Shown here in pieces: positions 7,775 through 15,295 of a DNA stretch of 48,644 bases. Numbering within the stretch: position 1 is the stretch's first letter; each line of letters starts with the position of its first letter. The translations under genes and the position numbers were made by a program. The notes beneath the pieces were generated by a model. The model was not told the origin of the DNA. It made no database searches and saw only the letters and a program-made list of their open reading frames with translations. The DNA is from Streptomyces atroolivaceus (lineage in GTDB: Bacteria; Actinomycetota; Actinomycetes; Streptomycetales; Streptomycetaceae), in contig NZ_JNXG01000028.1 of the NCBI RefSeq assembly GCF_000717025.1, positions 1 through 48,644 of the forward strand. Direction: 5' to 3'.

Positions 7775-8728
7775 ATGTCCATCCTCTTCGAAGCCGAGTA
7801 CCAAGGACGTCGTTACGCGGGAACCGGAATCCCCGAGGCGGGCCGGGCCCACACCCTGCACGCCGTCGAGGACGGTCAGCTGCGCGCCGCGTTCCTCGCG
7901 GGAGGTGCCGAGGCCGCGCTCGCCGCCGCCACGAGCGGTGCCGAGACCGTCTCGGTGACCCCCGGCGACCCCGGGCTGAGGCTGCTCCCGCCGCTGCTGC
8001 CCACCGCCACCAACAACGCGCTGGTCAACGGATTCATGGGCACGCACCGCTCCAAGTTCGACCACGATCCCGAACCCGACGAGGAGTTCGTGGCACCGAA
8101 CTACTACATGAAGGGCTTCGGCTCCTGGCTGCGCGTGTCCGACGAGCCGCTGATCACCCCCGCCGACCCGATCTGGCTGATCGAGGAGCCCGAGGTGGTC
8201 CTCGTGTACGTCAACGGCGAGGACGGCACCCCGCACTACGCCGGCTACACCTTCGGCAACGACCTGAACGACATCGGCCTGCACCTGAAGAACCCCTGGG
8301 CGTACACCCCGTACGCCAAGCTCTGCGAGACCTCGGTGCTCCCCTGGCTGTTCCTGGACGAGCCGCCGCAGAACGTGACGGGCCGGGTCGTCGTCGAGCG
8401 GGACGGTGCCACGGCGTGGGAGGGCCCGTTCTCCTGCGGGGCCGACTCCATCTTCCACCGGTTCGAGGACATGGCGGAGCACCTGTTCTCGTACCCCCTG
8501 CTGCGCCAGGCCGGGCTGGTCACGTACACCTTCCTGGGCGCCGACAAGGCCACCTACCACGACGGGTTCCGCGTCGAGGACGGCGACCGCCTGGTCCTCG
8601 ACGTGACCAGCCACGGTGTGGTCCTCGCCAATACCGTGCGGTACGGGACTCAGACCGCGACCGGCTCCGCAGGCCCGTACCTCCCACCGTCGTCGCGCCC
8701 GTCCGTGTCGCGCACGGCGTCCAGGTAA
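7775..8728 (+). CDS. Fumarylacetoacetase-fold enzyme, AraD1-like
   Basis: This 317-residue protein resembles the AraD1-type branch of the fumarylacetoacetate hydrolase superfamily. The central segment GYTFGNDLNDIGLHLKNPWAY, the acidic pair in WLIEEPEVVLV and the preceding PNYYMKGFGS are typical of that group. The superfamily uses a divalent metal to act on 2-oxo acids or acylpyruvates, by C-C cleavage, dehydration or decarboxylation. A GGAGG lies 8 bases before the ATG. It is the last gene of the operon, and its 3' end overlaps the convergent MerR gene by 79 bases. Its C-terminal 15-20 residues may be only loosely constrained because of that overlap. Its substrate here is unknown, but a 2-oxo acid produced by the dehydrogenase or aminotransferase would fit. 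Confidence 0.8.
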   Translation: MSILFEAEYQGRRYAGTGIPEAGRAHTLHAVEDGQLRAAFLAGGAEAALAAATSGAETVSVTPGDPGLRLLPPLLPTATNNALVNGFMGTHRSKFDHDPEPDEEFVAPNYYMKGFGSWLRVSDEPLITPADPIWLIEEPEVVLVYVNGEDGTPHYAGYTFGNDLNDIGLHLKNPWAYTPYAKLCETSVLPWLFLDEPPQNVTGRVVVERDGATAWEGPFSCGADSIFHRFEDMAEHLFSYPLLRQAGLVTYTFLGADKATYHDGFRVEDGDRLVLDVTSHGVVLANTVRYGTQTATGSAGPYLPPSSRPSVSRTASR

Positions 8729-9060
8729 CCGGAGATCGCGTCCCGGTTGCGGGTCAGGCACCGGATGCGCTCGGTCATCCGGTCCCGCTCCCGCTCCAGG
8801 AGCTCGATGGTCTCCGGCGCGGCGTCCGGCACGTGGATCATCCGCGGATCGTTGATGCACGGCAGGATCTTCTTGATCGCCCGCGTCGGCAGTCCCGCCT
8901 CCAGCAGGCCGCGGATCTGCAGGACCCGGTCCACCGTGCGTTCCGCGTAGTCGCGGTAACCGTTGGGCGTCCGGTCCGGTACCAGCAGGCCCTGCTCCTC
9001 GTAGTAGCGGAGCAACCTCCGCGGGGTACCGGTGCGATCGGACAGCTCCCCGATGCGCAT
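8650..9060 (-). CDS. MerR-family transcriptional regulator
   Basis: This 136-residue regulator begins MRIGELSDRTGTPRRLLRYYEEQGLL, the standard MerR winged helix-turn-helix. It continues through the NGYRDYAE and IRGLLEAGLPTRAIKKILPC segments into a long coiled-coil dimerisation helix. No large ligand-binding domain follows, so it resembles small MerR members that sense a compound at the coiled coil. It is divergent from the MFS exporter at 9134, with a dyad between them, so it most likely controls export or resistance. The longer open frame starts upstream, but the ATG at 9060 matches the family exactly and has AGGAGGGC just before it. Its 3' end overlaps the last operon gene tail to tail. Confidence 0.92.
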   Translation of the reverse strand: MRIGELSDRTGTPRRLLRYYEEQGLLVPDRTPNGYRDYAERTVDRVLQIRGLLEAGLPTRAIKKILPCINDPRMIHVPDAAPETIELLERERDRMTERIRCLTRNRDAISGYLDAVRDTDGRDDGGRYGPAEPVAV

Positions 9061-9133
9061 GTGCCCTCCTTCCGTCCCCGTCCACTCGACCGACTTGACA
9101 TTCACATCAATGTGAGGGTTTGAGGATTCAATC
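9061..9133 (+). promoter_or_regulatory. MerR-type divergent promoter with dyad
   Basis: The 73-base gap between the MerR gene and the exporter contains TTGACA at 9095-9100. Just downstream is a perfect dyad TCACAT-CA-ATGTGA at 9102-9115, which would lie in the long spacer that MerR regulators remodel. A clear -10 box is not seen at the expected place near 9120. The position of the dyad supports regulation of the exporter by the adjacent MerR protein. Confidence 0.6.
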
Positions 9134-10342
9134 ATGTCAACATCCCAACCAGAGCTGCTGGACAACACCTCCCCGGCACCCGGGCAGCGCAAGCTGCCCA
9201 TGTCCCCCCTTCTGGCGCTCGCCACAGCGGCGTTCATGGGCATTCTGACGGAGGCGCTGCCCGCCGGCGTGCTTCCCGAGATGGCCCGTGACATGTCCGT
9301 CAGTGAATCGGCCATGGGCCAGGCGCTGACGATCTACGCCATCGCGACCGGTGTGTCGGCGATCCCGCTGGCCATCACCACCGCCACCTGGAACCGCAAG
9401 TGGCTCCTGATGCTGTCGGTGACGACCTTCGCCGTCGCCAACACGGTCACCGCGATCTCCTCGAGCTACGCGCTGACCATGGGGTTCCGGTTGATCGCCG
9501 GTGTCGCCGCAGCGGCCGTCTGGGCCGAACTGGTCGGCTACGCACGCCGGTTGGCGCCCCCGCACCTGCAGGGCAGGGCCATCGCCATCACCATGGCGGG
9601 CGTACCCCTCGCTCTCTCGCTCGGCATTCCCCTCGGTACGTTCCTGGGCGGCCTGTTCGGCTGGCGCCTCACCTTCGGTCTGGTCACGGTCGTCTCGGTG
9701 GTCCTGCTCGCCTGGATCTGGGCCACCGTCCCGGACGCCGCCGGCCAGAAGCCCGGCGCCCGCGAGCCGATCCTGAGGGCGCTCCGGCTGCCCGGCGTCG
9801 CCGCCGTCCTGTTCGTGGTCGCGGCCTACGTGCTCGCCCACAACATCCTGTACACGTACATCGCCACCTTCCTCGACACGTACGACCACGGCGACTCCCG
9901 CGACATCGTGCTGCTGGTCTTCGGCATCGCCTCCGTGGTCAGCATCTGGGTCACCGGCGCACTGGTGGACCGCAAGCTGAGGATGCTGACCGTCGCCAGC
10001 TCCGTCCTGTTCATCATCGCCTCGATCATGCTGGTGATCCTCGCCGGCAACCTGTGGGTCGTCTACGCCGCGATGATCCTGTGGGGCCTGGGCTGGGGCG
10101 GCGTCACCACCTTGCTCCAGACCGCCGTCACGGACGCGGGCGGCGACCGCGGCCAGGCGCTCCTGGTCACCACCTGGAACTCGTTCATGGCGGGAGGCGG
10201 CGCCGTGGGCGGCATCCTGCTCGACGTGCACGGCCCGAAGTCCTTCCCCTGGAGTGTCCTGGCCCTGATGCTCCCGGTGCTGCTCGTCGTGGTCCTCGGG
10301 CGGCGGCACGCCTTCCCCGCGAAGCGTCCCAGCTCCGGCTGA
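9134..10342 (+). CDS. MFS (DHA1-type) efflux transporter
   Basis: This 402-residue integral membrane protein has about 12 predicted hydrophobic segments. The N-terminal half has the FMGILTEALPAGVLPEMA first helix seen in AraJ/arabinose-efflux-like permeases, and the FLGGLFGWRLTF motif follows helix 5. The family exports drugs or sugars by proton antiport. Its divergent MerR neighbour and its position at the end of the carrier-protein operon suggest it exports the product or provides self-resistance. Two strong hairpins follow the stop codon. There is no good Shine-Dalgarno sequence immediately before the ATG (TTTGAGGATTCAATC), where GAGGA lies about 6 bases upstream. Confidence 0.9.
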   Translation: MSTSQPELLDNTSPAPGQRKLPMSPLLALATAAFMGILTEALPAGVLPEMARDMSVSESAMGQALTIYAIATGVSAIPLAITTATWNRKWLLMLSVTTFAVANTVTAISSSYALTMGFRLIAGVAAAAVWAELVGYARRLAPPHLQGRAIAITMAGVPLALSLGIPLGTFLGGLFGWRLTFGLVTVVSVVLLAWIWATVPDAAGQKPGAREPILRALRLPGVAAVLFVVAAYVLAHNILYTYIATFLDTYDHGDSRDIVLLVFGIASVVSIWVTGALVDRKLRMLTVASSVLFIIASIMLVILAGNLWVVYAAMILWGLGWGGVTTLLQTAVTDAGGDRGQALLVTTWNSFMAGGGAVGGILLDVHGPKSFPWSVLALMLPVLLVVVLGRRHAFPAKRPSSG

Positions 10343-10354
10343 CGCCCGCCCTCC

Positions 10355-10391
10355 GGGCGGACGCCCCGGCCCCGTCCCGGGGCGTCCGCCC
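10355..10391 (+). terminator. GC-rich hairpin after MFS gene
   Basis: A perfect 15-bp stem (10355-10369 pairing with 10377-10391) encloses a 7-base loop, starting 13 bases after the exporter stop codon. No T-tract follows, which is common for Streptomyces terminators. Confidence 0.7.
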
Positions 10392-10462
10392 GGCCCCAGG
10401 CGCGCCACGGCCCGGACCGCCTCCACATCCCCCGTCCGGCGGACGGGTCACGGCGCCGGAAA

Positions 10463-10496
10463 AGGCCCCGTTCTCGGCATTCCGAGAACGGGGCCT
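10463..10496. terminator. Bidirectional terminator between convergent genes
   Basis: A perfect 15-bp inverted repeat (10463-10477 and 10482-10496) with a 4-base CATT loop lies between the convergent exporter and response-regulator genes. It can end transcription from both sides. Confidence 0.8.
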
Positions 10497-10528
10497 CTCC
10501 GCTGCCCTCCAGGCGGTGTGACGGGTGG

Positions 10529-11290
10529 TCAGCCCGGACCGATCTGGAACCCGACGCTGCGGACGGTCAGGATCCACCCGCTGGAGCCGAGCTTGCTGCG
10601 CAGGTTGCACACATGGGTGTCCACGGTCCGCCGGGACCAGGAGCCGCCCCAGACCTCCTGCATGATGCGGCTGCGGGAGATGACGTCGCCCGGGTTGCTC
10701 GCCAGCAGGTACAGCAGGTCGAACTCCTTGCCGGTCACCTCCACCCGGCGCCCGGACACGGCCACCTTGCGCGACCCGCGGTCCACCAGCAGGTCGCCGT
10801 GGATCACCACATGTCCCTCCTGGCGGGGCAGGCGCGGCCGCACGCGGCGCATCACGGCGCCCATACGGGCCATCAGCTCCGGGAAGCCGTACGGCTTGAC
10901 CATGTAGTCGTCGGCACCGGCCTGCAGGCCGAGTACCCGGTCGAGCTCCGAGCCCCGCGCGGTCAGCGCGATCACGGGGGTGTCGTCGAACTGCCGGATG
11001 GCCCGGCACACCTCGATGCCGTCCAGGTCGGGCAGCTCCAGGTCGAGCAGGACCAGGTCCGCCTCCCTGTAGGCACGTAACGCCGCGACGCCGGTCTCCG
11101 CGCTGGTCACGGCATGCCCGTGGCGCTGCAGTCCGCGCATCAGGAGTTCGGTGTCGGCCGGGTCCTCCTGCACGACCAGTACGTTCCAGCCCCGGGGTTC
11201 GTCGACCGTGCGCATCGCGCCATTTCCTCGCCCTGTGGGGCGCGCCCGCGTGTGTGTGCCGCGCGCCAGCAGGCCGGCCGGGTCAGTCAT
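10529..11290 (-). CDS. Orphan OmpR/PhoB-type response regulator
   Basis: This 253-residue protein has a receiver domain followed by a PhoB-type winged helix. From the chosen start, the acidic pair is Glu42-Asp43, the phospho-acceptor is Asp83 in LLDLELPDLDG, and Thr110 and Lys132 (MVKPYG) complete the switch residues. The C-terminal half has VTGKEFDLLYLLASNPGDV and RRTVDTHVCNLRSKLG. No histidine kinase gene is adjacent, so the signal source is unknown. I chose the ATG at 11290 because GGGGGGAAGGG lies at ideal distance. The ATG at 11215 (MRTVDEP) is the alternative and would remove 25 residues before the receiver domain. It sits between the carrier cluster and the butyrolactone genes, so it may be a pathway regulator. 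Confidence 0.9.
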   Translation of the reverse strand: MTDPAGLLARGTHTRARPTGRGNGAMRTVDEPRGWNVLVVQEDPADTELLMRGLQRHGHAVTSAETGVAALRAYREADLVLLDLELPDLDGIEVCRAIRQFDDTPVIALTARGSELDRVLGLQAGADDYMVKPYGFPELMARMGAVMRRVRPRLPRQEGHVVIHGDLLVDRGSRKVAVSGRRVEVTGKEFDLLYLLASNPGDVISRSRIMQEVWGGSWSRRTVDTHVCNLRSKLGSSGWILTVRSVGFQIGPG

Positions 11291-11553
11291 AGCCCTTCCC
11301 CCCTCGGATCCTCGGCTTTGACTCAACGACGCATCAAATTCAATACCTGCAAGGATGTTTCTGTCAAAGGGTTCACAGAGGATGAGATGCCCAACTTAAG
11401 GACGTTATGAGGCAATCTGATGCGCCGAAGCGGACCGTGATGGTCGCAGTGCGCTTACGGTGGCATGTTGACACACGCGGATAAGGGGGGCATTTCAGCC
11501 AGCTAAGTTAACTCACTGGTGAAAATTGATTCTCCTAGGTATTTAATGTCTCC
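11291..11553 (+). promoter_or_regulatory. AT-richer divergent promoter region with candidate receptor site
   Basis: This 263-base gap separates the response regulator from the first butyrolactone receptor and is clearly richer in A/T than its surroundings. At 11342-11360 the pattern AATACC, five bases, GG, three bases, TTT resembles autoregulatory elements bound by ArpA/ScbR-type receptors. No other operator is convincing. No strong Shine-Dalgarno sequence precedes the ATG at 11554. Confidence 0.35.
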
Positions 11554-12228
11554 ATGTCTCCGTCCCAGCCGCAGACCTCCCCGCAGGGGTGCTCGACTGC
11601 GCACCCGCCTCCCGTGGTCTGCCGAACCCGTAAGCAGGAGCGTTCCGTCCGCACCCGAAGAGCCCTGGTCCACTCGGCGGCCGAGCGGTTCGAACGCCAC
11701 GGATACGAAGGAACGAAGCTGAGTGAGGTGAGCGAGGGGGCCGGAGTCACCACCGGCGCCCTGCACTTCCACTTCCGCAACAAGGCCGACCTGGCCGGGG
11801 CCGTGGAACACGCGGCCATCCGCAACCTCTACCGCGTCGCCCGCCGGACCCAGTGCGAACACACCGATGCTCTGGCCGAACTGAGCGCCCTTTCCTATGC
11901 GCTGGCGCATCTTCTGCACCAGGACGTGGTGTCCCGGGCCGGCTTCCGGCTCAACTACGAGACGTCGGGCCGTACCCGGCTGAGCATCCATCAGGAGTGG
12001 CAGAGCTGTGTCCAGCGGCTCCTCGTCCAGGCCGACGAGGAGGAGGGGGCGCCGCTCGGCACGCTGCCCCTGTGCGAGCTCACCGACACCGTGGTCGGAG
12101 CCACCACCGGCTTCGCGCTGCTGGCCCGCGACAACCGCGTCTGGCTGTCCCCGAAAGTGCTCACCGGCTTCTGGCGCGCCGTACTGCCGGGCTGCGCCCT
12201 GGAGCCGAACGGTGACGGGGACGGTTGA
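11554..12228 (+). CDS. TetR-type gamma-butyrolactone receptor homologue
   Basis: This 224-residue TetR-family protein belongs to the ArpA/ScbR group. Its helix-turn-helix is SAAERFERHGYEGTKLSEVSEGAGVTTGALHFHFRNK in layout (residues about 41-77), and the ligand-pocket tryptophan expected in this group appears as Trp149 in HQEWQS. The family binds promoters of antibiotic and autoregulator genes and releases them when a butyrolactone or butenolide binds. It has about 24 extra residues before the usual RKQERSVRTRR start, so an internal GTG at 11614 could be the true start. It is less canonical than the receptor at 16463, so it may be a pseudo-receptor that senses other ligands. That last point is inference. 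Confidence 0.88.
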   Translation: MSPSQPQTSPQGCSTAHPPPVVCRTRKQERSVRTRRALVHSAAERFERHGYEGTKLSEVSEGAGVTTGALHFHFRNKADLAGAVEHAAIRNLYRVARRTQCEHTDALAELSALSYALAHLLHQDVVSRAGFRLNYETSGRTRLSIHQEWQSCVQRLLVQADEEEGAPLGTLPLCELTDTVVGATTGFALLARDNRVWLSPKVLTGFWRAVLPGCALEPNGDGDG

Positions 12229-13047
12229 ACTCGGCGCGTACCCGCACGTATCCTACGGTTGTGGAGATTCTGTGGAGGCGCGCTCCGTGGGTGTTCCAGA
12301 CGCAGCGGGGGAACCGGTCCGCCGGACGTTTCTCCAGCGTGAAGTCGATGTCCCGGCACGGGAATCGATGTACGCCCGCAGGCGGGTTCCTTGCCGGGTG
12401 CGCTCCCGCGGGCGTGCCGCGTCCCGGTGAACTCGACACCGGAACGCGGCCGGACGCGGGCGACCCGGACAGCGGGAAGCACCTTCCGTCGGAGCCCGAA
12501 GTCCCCCACATCGCTTTCCCGGGCCCCTCGTCGCCGTTTCCGTAGTCCCGAGACAGACGCCTCACCCACCGTGCGCGACGCGGCCCTCACCAGCCGTCGC
12601 CGACGCTGCTGGAACACCGGCCGAACGCCCCCCGCCCGCCACGTGCCCCTCGTGCGTGCGTGCACGCTCACGGACCGCCGGAGCGGTATCCGTCCCGTTC
12701 CCGGCCACTTCGCCGGCACGGTGCAGGACTGAACACGCCCCACCCCGGACCCGAGCCACCGCGACGGTCCGGGCCGGAACGGCGCATACCCGAACCCCAT
12801 GCGCGCCGTCCCCGCCGCACCCACGCGGAAGCGGCGACACCGCACACAACACCCGTGCTCCGAGGGGCGGCCGGGACGTCCGTCGTACGTCAGCAGTGCC
12901 GGCCCCGGCCGGCGGGTGCCGCGCGGCACCCGCGGGTGGACCGGCCTGTCCCGCAGTGCTCTTCCTTTCGCCCCACCACCCCGCGCCTGCCACGCGGCCC
13001 CTGCACGCGGCCCGTGTGCGCGCCCATGACCGAGAGGGTTCCGAACC
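12229..13047. other. Long intergenic region without convincing gene
   Basis: These 819 bases between the first receptor and the P450 hold several open frames on both strands, but all are rich in Arg/Pro/Gly/Ser with no recognisable domain, no good ribosome binding site and no family signature. I see no promoter or operator that I can support. It could contain a decayed gene or a long leader for the P450. Confidence 0.5.
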
Positions 13048-14292
13048 ATGAGCATCCGAACCACGGCGACCACGACCTGCCCGATCCACCTCGACGCCTC
13101 CGGCGCCGACCCGCACGATGAGATCGCCCGCATCCGTGAGCAGGGTCCGGTGGTCCAGGTCGCCCTCCCCGGAGGCATCCTGGCCTGGTCCGTCACCAGC
13201 ATGGAACTCCTCAAGCAGCTGATGACCGACCCACGGGTCTCCAAGGACGCCGAACAGCACTGGCCGGCCTGGATACGCGGTGAGATACCCGCCAACTGGC
13301 CGCTCGCCCTGTGGGTTTCCGTCCGCAGCATGATCACCGCCTACGGTGAGGACCACGTCCGGCTGCGCAAGCTCGTCGCCCAGGCCTTCACCGCCCGCAA
13401 CATCAGCACGCTCCGGCCTCGCATCGAGGAGATCACGCGGGTGCTCCTCGACGGCCTCGACGAGCTGCCGAAGGGCGCCGAGGTCGACCTGCGCGCCCGG
13501 TTCGCCGTGCCGCTCCCCGTCCAGGTCGTCTGCGATCTCCTCGGCATCCCCGGGGAGATGCGCGGACGGCTGCAGGAGACCATCGGCCTGACCTTTCTCA
13601 CCTCGGTCGGGCCGGCCGCGAACGAGGAGAACATCCGCGAGCTGTACGGGGTTCTGGCCGCGCTCGTCACCGCCAGACGCGAGACGCCCGGCGACGACCT
13701 GATCACCCGCCTCGTCGCCGTACGCGACGAGAAGGACGGAACAGGCCTCAGCCAGCAGGAGCTCCTCGACACCCTGCTCCTGATCATCTCGGCCGGCTAC
13801 GAGACCACGGTCAACCTCCTCGACCACGCGGTCCACCGCCTGCTGAGCAACCCGGCCCAGCTGGAACTCGTCCGCTCCGGCCGTGCGGCCTGGGAGGACG
13901 TGGTGGAGGAGACCCTGCGCTGCGAGTCGTCCGGCTTCCACGTCCCGCTGCGCTACGCCGTCGAGGACTTGGAGATCGGCGGCGTGCGCATCGCCCAGGG
14001 CGACCCGATCCTGGTGTCCGTGGCCGGGGCCGGACGCGATCCGCAGGTGCACGGACCCGACGCGGCCGAGTTCGACATCACCCGCCCCACCCGCCGCGAA
14101 CACATCACCTTCGGCTACGGAGTCCACCACTGCATCGGCGCACCGCTGGCGCGCATGGAGGCGGTCGTCGCCCTGAAGGCCCTCTTCGGCCGTTACCCGG
14201 ACCTGCGCCTGGCCCGCCCCGGTGAGGACCTGCCGTTGCTGCCGAGCTTCATCACCAACGGCCACCGGGAACTGCCGGTCCGCCTGAGGTGA
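13048..14292 (+). CDS. Cytochrome P450 of the butyrolactone/butenolide locus
   Basis: This 414-residue soluble bacterial P450 has the I-helix oxygen-activation motif A249-G-Y-E-T-T254, the ExxR motif EETLR at 288-291, and the haem loop FGYGVHHCIGAPLAR with Cys362 as the ligand. It lies beside an AfsA homologue and an NAD(P)-binding reductase. Comparable P450-plus-AfsA-plus-dehydrogenase loci make hydroxylated butenolides in other Streptomyces (for example the SRB and SAB signalling molecules). A role in oxidising the autoregulator side chain is therefore likely, although tailoring of a cluster product is possible. GAGAGGG stands 8-14 bases before the ATG. No ferredoxin gene is adjacent. Confidence 0.93.
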   Translation: MSIRTTATTTCPIHLDASGADPHDEIARIREQGPVVQVALPGGILAWSVTSMELLKQLMTDPRVSKDAEQHWPAWIRGEIPANWPLALWVSVRSMITAYGEDHVRLRKLVAQAFTARNISTLRPRIEEITRVLLDGLDELPKGAEVDLRARFAVPLPVQVVCDLLGIPGEMRGRLQETIGLTFLTSVGPAANEENIRELYGVLAALVTARRETPGDDLITRLVAVRDEKDGTGLSQQELLDTLLLIISAGYETTVNLLDHAVHRLLSNPAQLELVRSGRAAWEDVVEETLRCESSGFHVPLRYAVEDLEIGGVRIAQGDPILVSVAGAGRDPQVHGPDAAEFDITRPTRREHITFGYGVHHCIGAPLARMEAVVALKALFGRYPDLRLARPGEDLPLLPSFITNGHRELPVRLR

Positions 14293-14301
14293 CGCCGGAG
14301 C

Positions 14302-14341
14302 GCCGGGCGGCGTCGCACCGGGGGATGCGGCGCCGCCCGGC
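14302..14341. terminator. Hairpin between convergent P450 and reductase
   Basis: A 16-bp stem with one mismatch (14302-14317 with 14326-14341) and an 8-base loop begins 10 bases after the P450 stop. It lies between convergent genes and probably serves both. Confidence 0.75.
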
Positions 14342-14449
14342 CGGGCCCGCGTGAACATATCGGTGAGTACGGAAACGGGGGAGCGCGGAACCGCCCCACG
14401 GGGGAGCGGGCCCGGGCGCACGGCTCTCGTTCTCCGCGCGGCGGGCCGC

Positions 14450-15295
14450 TCAACTGCCGGGGAAGCAGTGTGCGTGGTCGTCCGCCCAGCCGCGGAACGT
14501 GCCCGCGGCGCGGCCCGTCAGCGAGGCGAGTGCGTCGCCGCGCAGCGTCTTGCCGCCCCCTGCCTGCAGGGCCGCCCGCTTCAGGAGCGCCTCGACCACG
14601 GGGGGCGGGTAACCGTGTGCCAGGCGCTCGCGTGCCTCCCGGACCGTCCACTCGCGGAACCGCAGCGGGCGCCCGAGTACGTCACCGAGGATGCACGCCT
14701 GCTGACGGGCGCTGAGCTGCTCGGGACCGACGAGTGTGTATGTCCTGCCCGCGTGTCCTCTCTCCGTGAGCGCCCGCACGGCGACCCGGGCGACGTCGCG
14801 CGGGTCCACCGGCGCGTTGGACGCGTTGCCGTACAGCGCGCCCACCGTGCCGTCCCGTCCGATGCTGTCGGCCCAGGACAGGGTGTTCGACATGAACGCC
14901 CGTGGGCGGAGCAGGGTCCAGCCGGTCCCGCAGGAGCGCACCTCCTCCTCCATGACCCTCTGGCGAAGGGTGAGGAAGTCGTCGGTGTCGTCCTCGACGA
15001 CCGCTGCCGACAGCTTGACCACGTGGCCGACGCCCTCGGCGACGGCGGCTTCCAGGAACCGCTCGTCATGGGGCTCGGCCGGGTGGCAAGTGACCAGGAA
15101 CGCGGCCCGCACCCCGCTCAGCGCTCTCGCCAGCGAGTCGGGCCGGGCGAAGTCCGCGACGACGGTCTCCACCCGGGGGCCGGACACGGCGGGGCGCGCG
15201 GGGGTGCGGCTCATCAGCCGTACGGCATGGTCCGCCGCGAGCTGCCGCGCCACCTCCCGCCCCACCGTGCCGGTGGCGCCGGTGACCAGGATCAA
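14450..15295 (-). CDS. NmrA-like NAD(P)-binding reductase
   Basis: This 281-residue atypical short-chain dehydrogenase begins LILVTGATGTVGREVARQLA, a GxxGxxG dinucleotide-binding motif, and follows the NmrA/NAD(P)H-binding pattern (VKLSAAVVEDD, WTLLRPRAFMSN). The start is a TTG at 15295 whose bases overlap the afsA stop codon as TTGA. GGAGA lies about 6 bases upstream, which supports this start although the open frame runs much further. The coupling to afsA suggests it acts in autoregulator synthesis, for example in reducing the A-factor-type ketone as BarS1- or ScbB-like enzymes do. It is not clearly orthologous to either, so the step is inferred. Confidence 0.85.
   Translation of the reverse strand: MILVTGATGTVGREVARQLAADHAVRLMSRTPARPAVSGPRVETVVADFARPDSLARALSGVRAAFLVTCHPAEPHDERFLEAAVAEGVGHVVKLSAAVVEDDTDDFLTLRQRVMEEEVRSCGTGWTLLRPRAFMSNTLSWADSIGRDGTVGALYGNASNAPVDPRDVARVAVRALTERGHAGRTYTLVGPEQLSARQQACILGDVLGRPLRFREWTVREARERLAHGYPPPVVEALLKRAALQAGGGKTLRGDALASLTGRAAGTFRGWADDHAHCFPGS

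Noticed and set aside
12161..12565. 134-residue minus-strand frame in the gap before the P450.
   Set aside because: Composition is Arg/Pro/Ser-rich, there is no ribosome binding site, and it overlaps the receptor gene end, so it is not supported.
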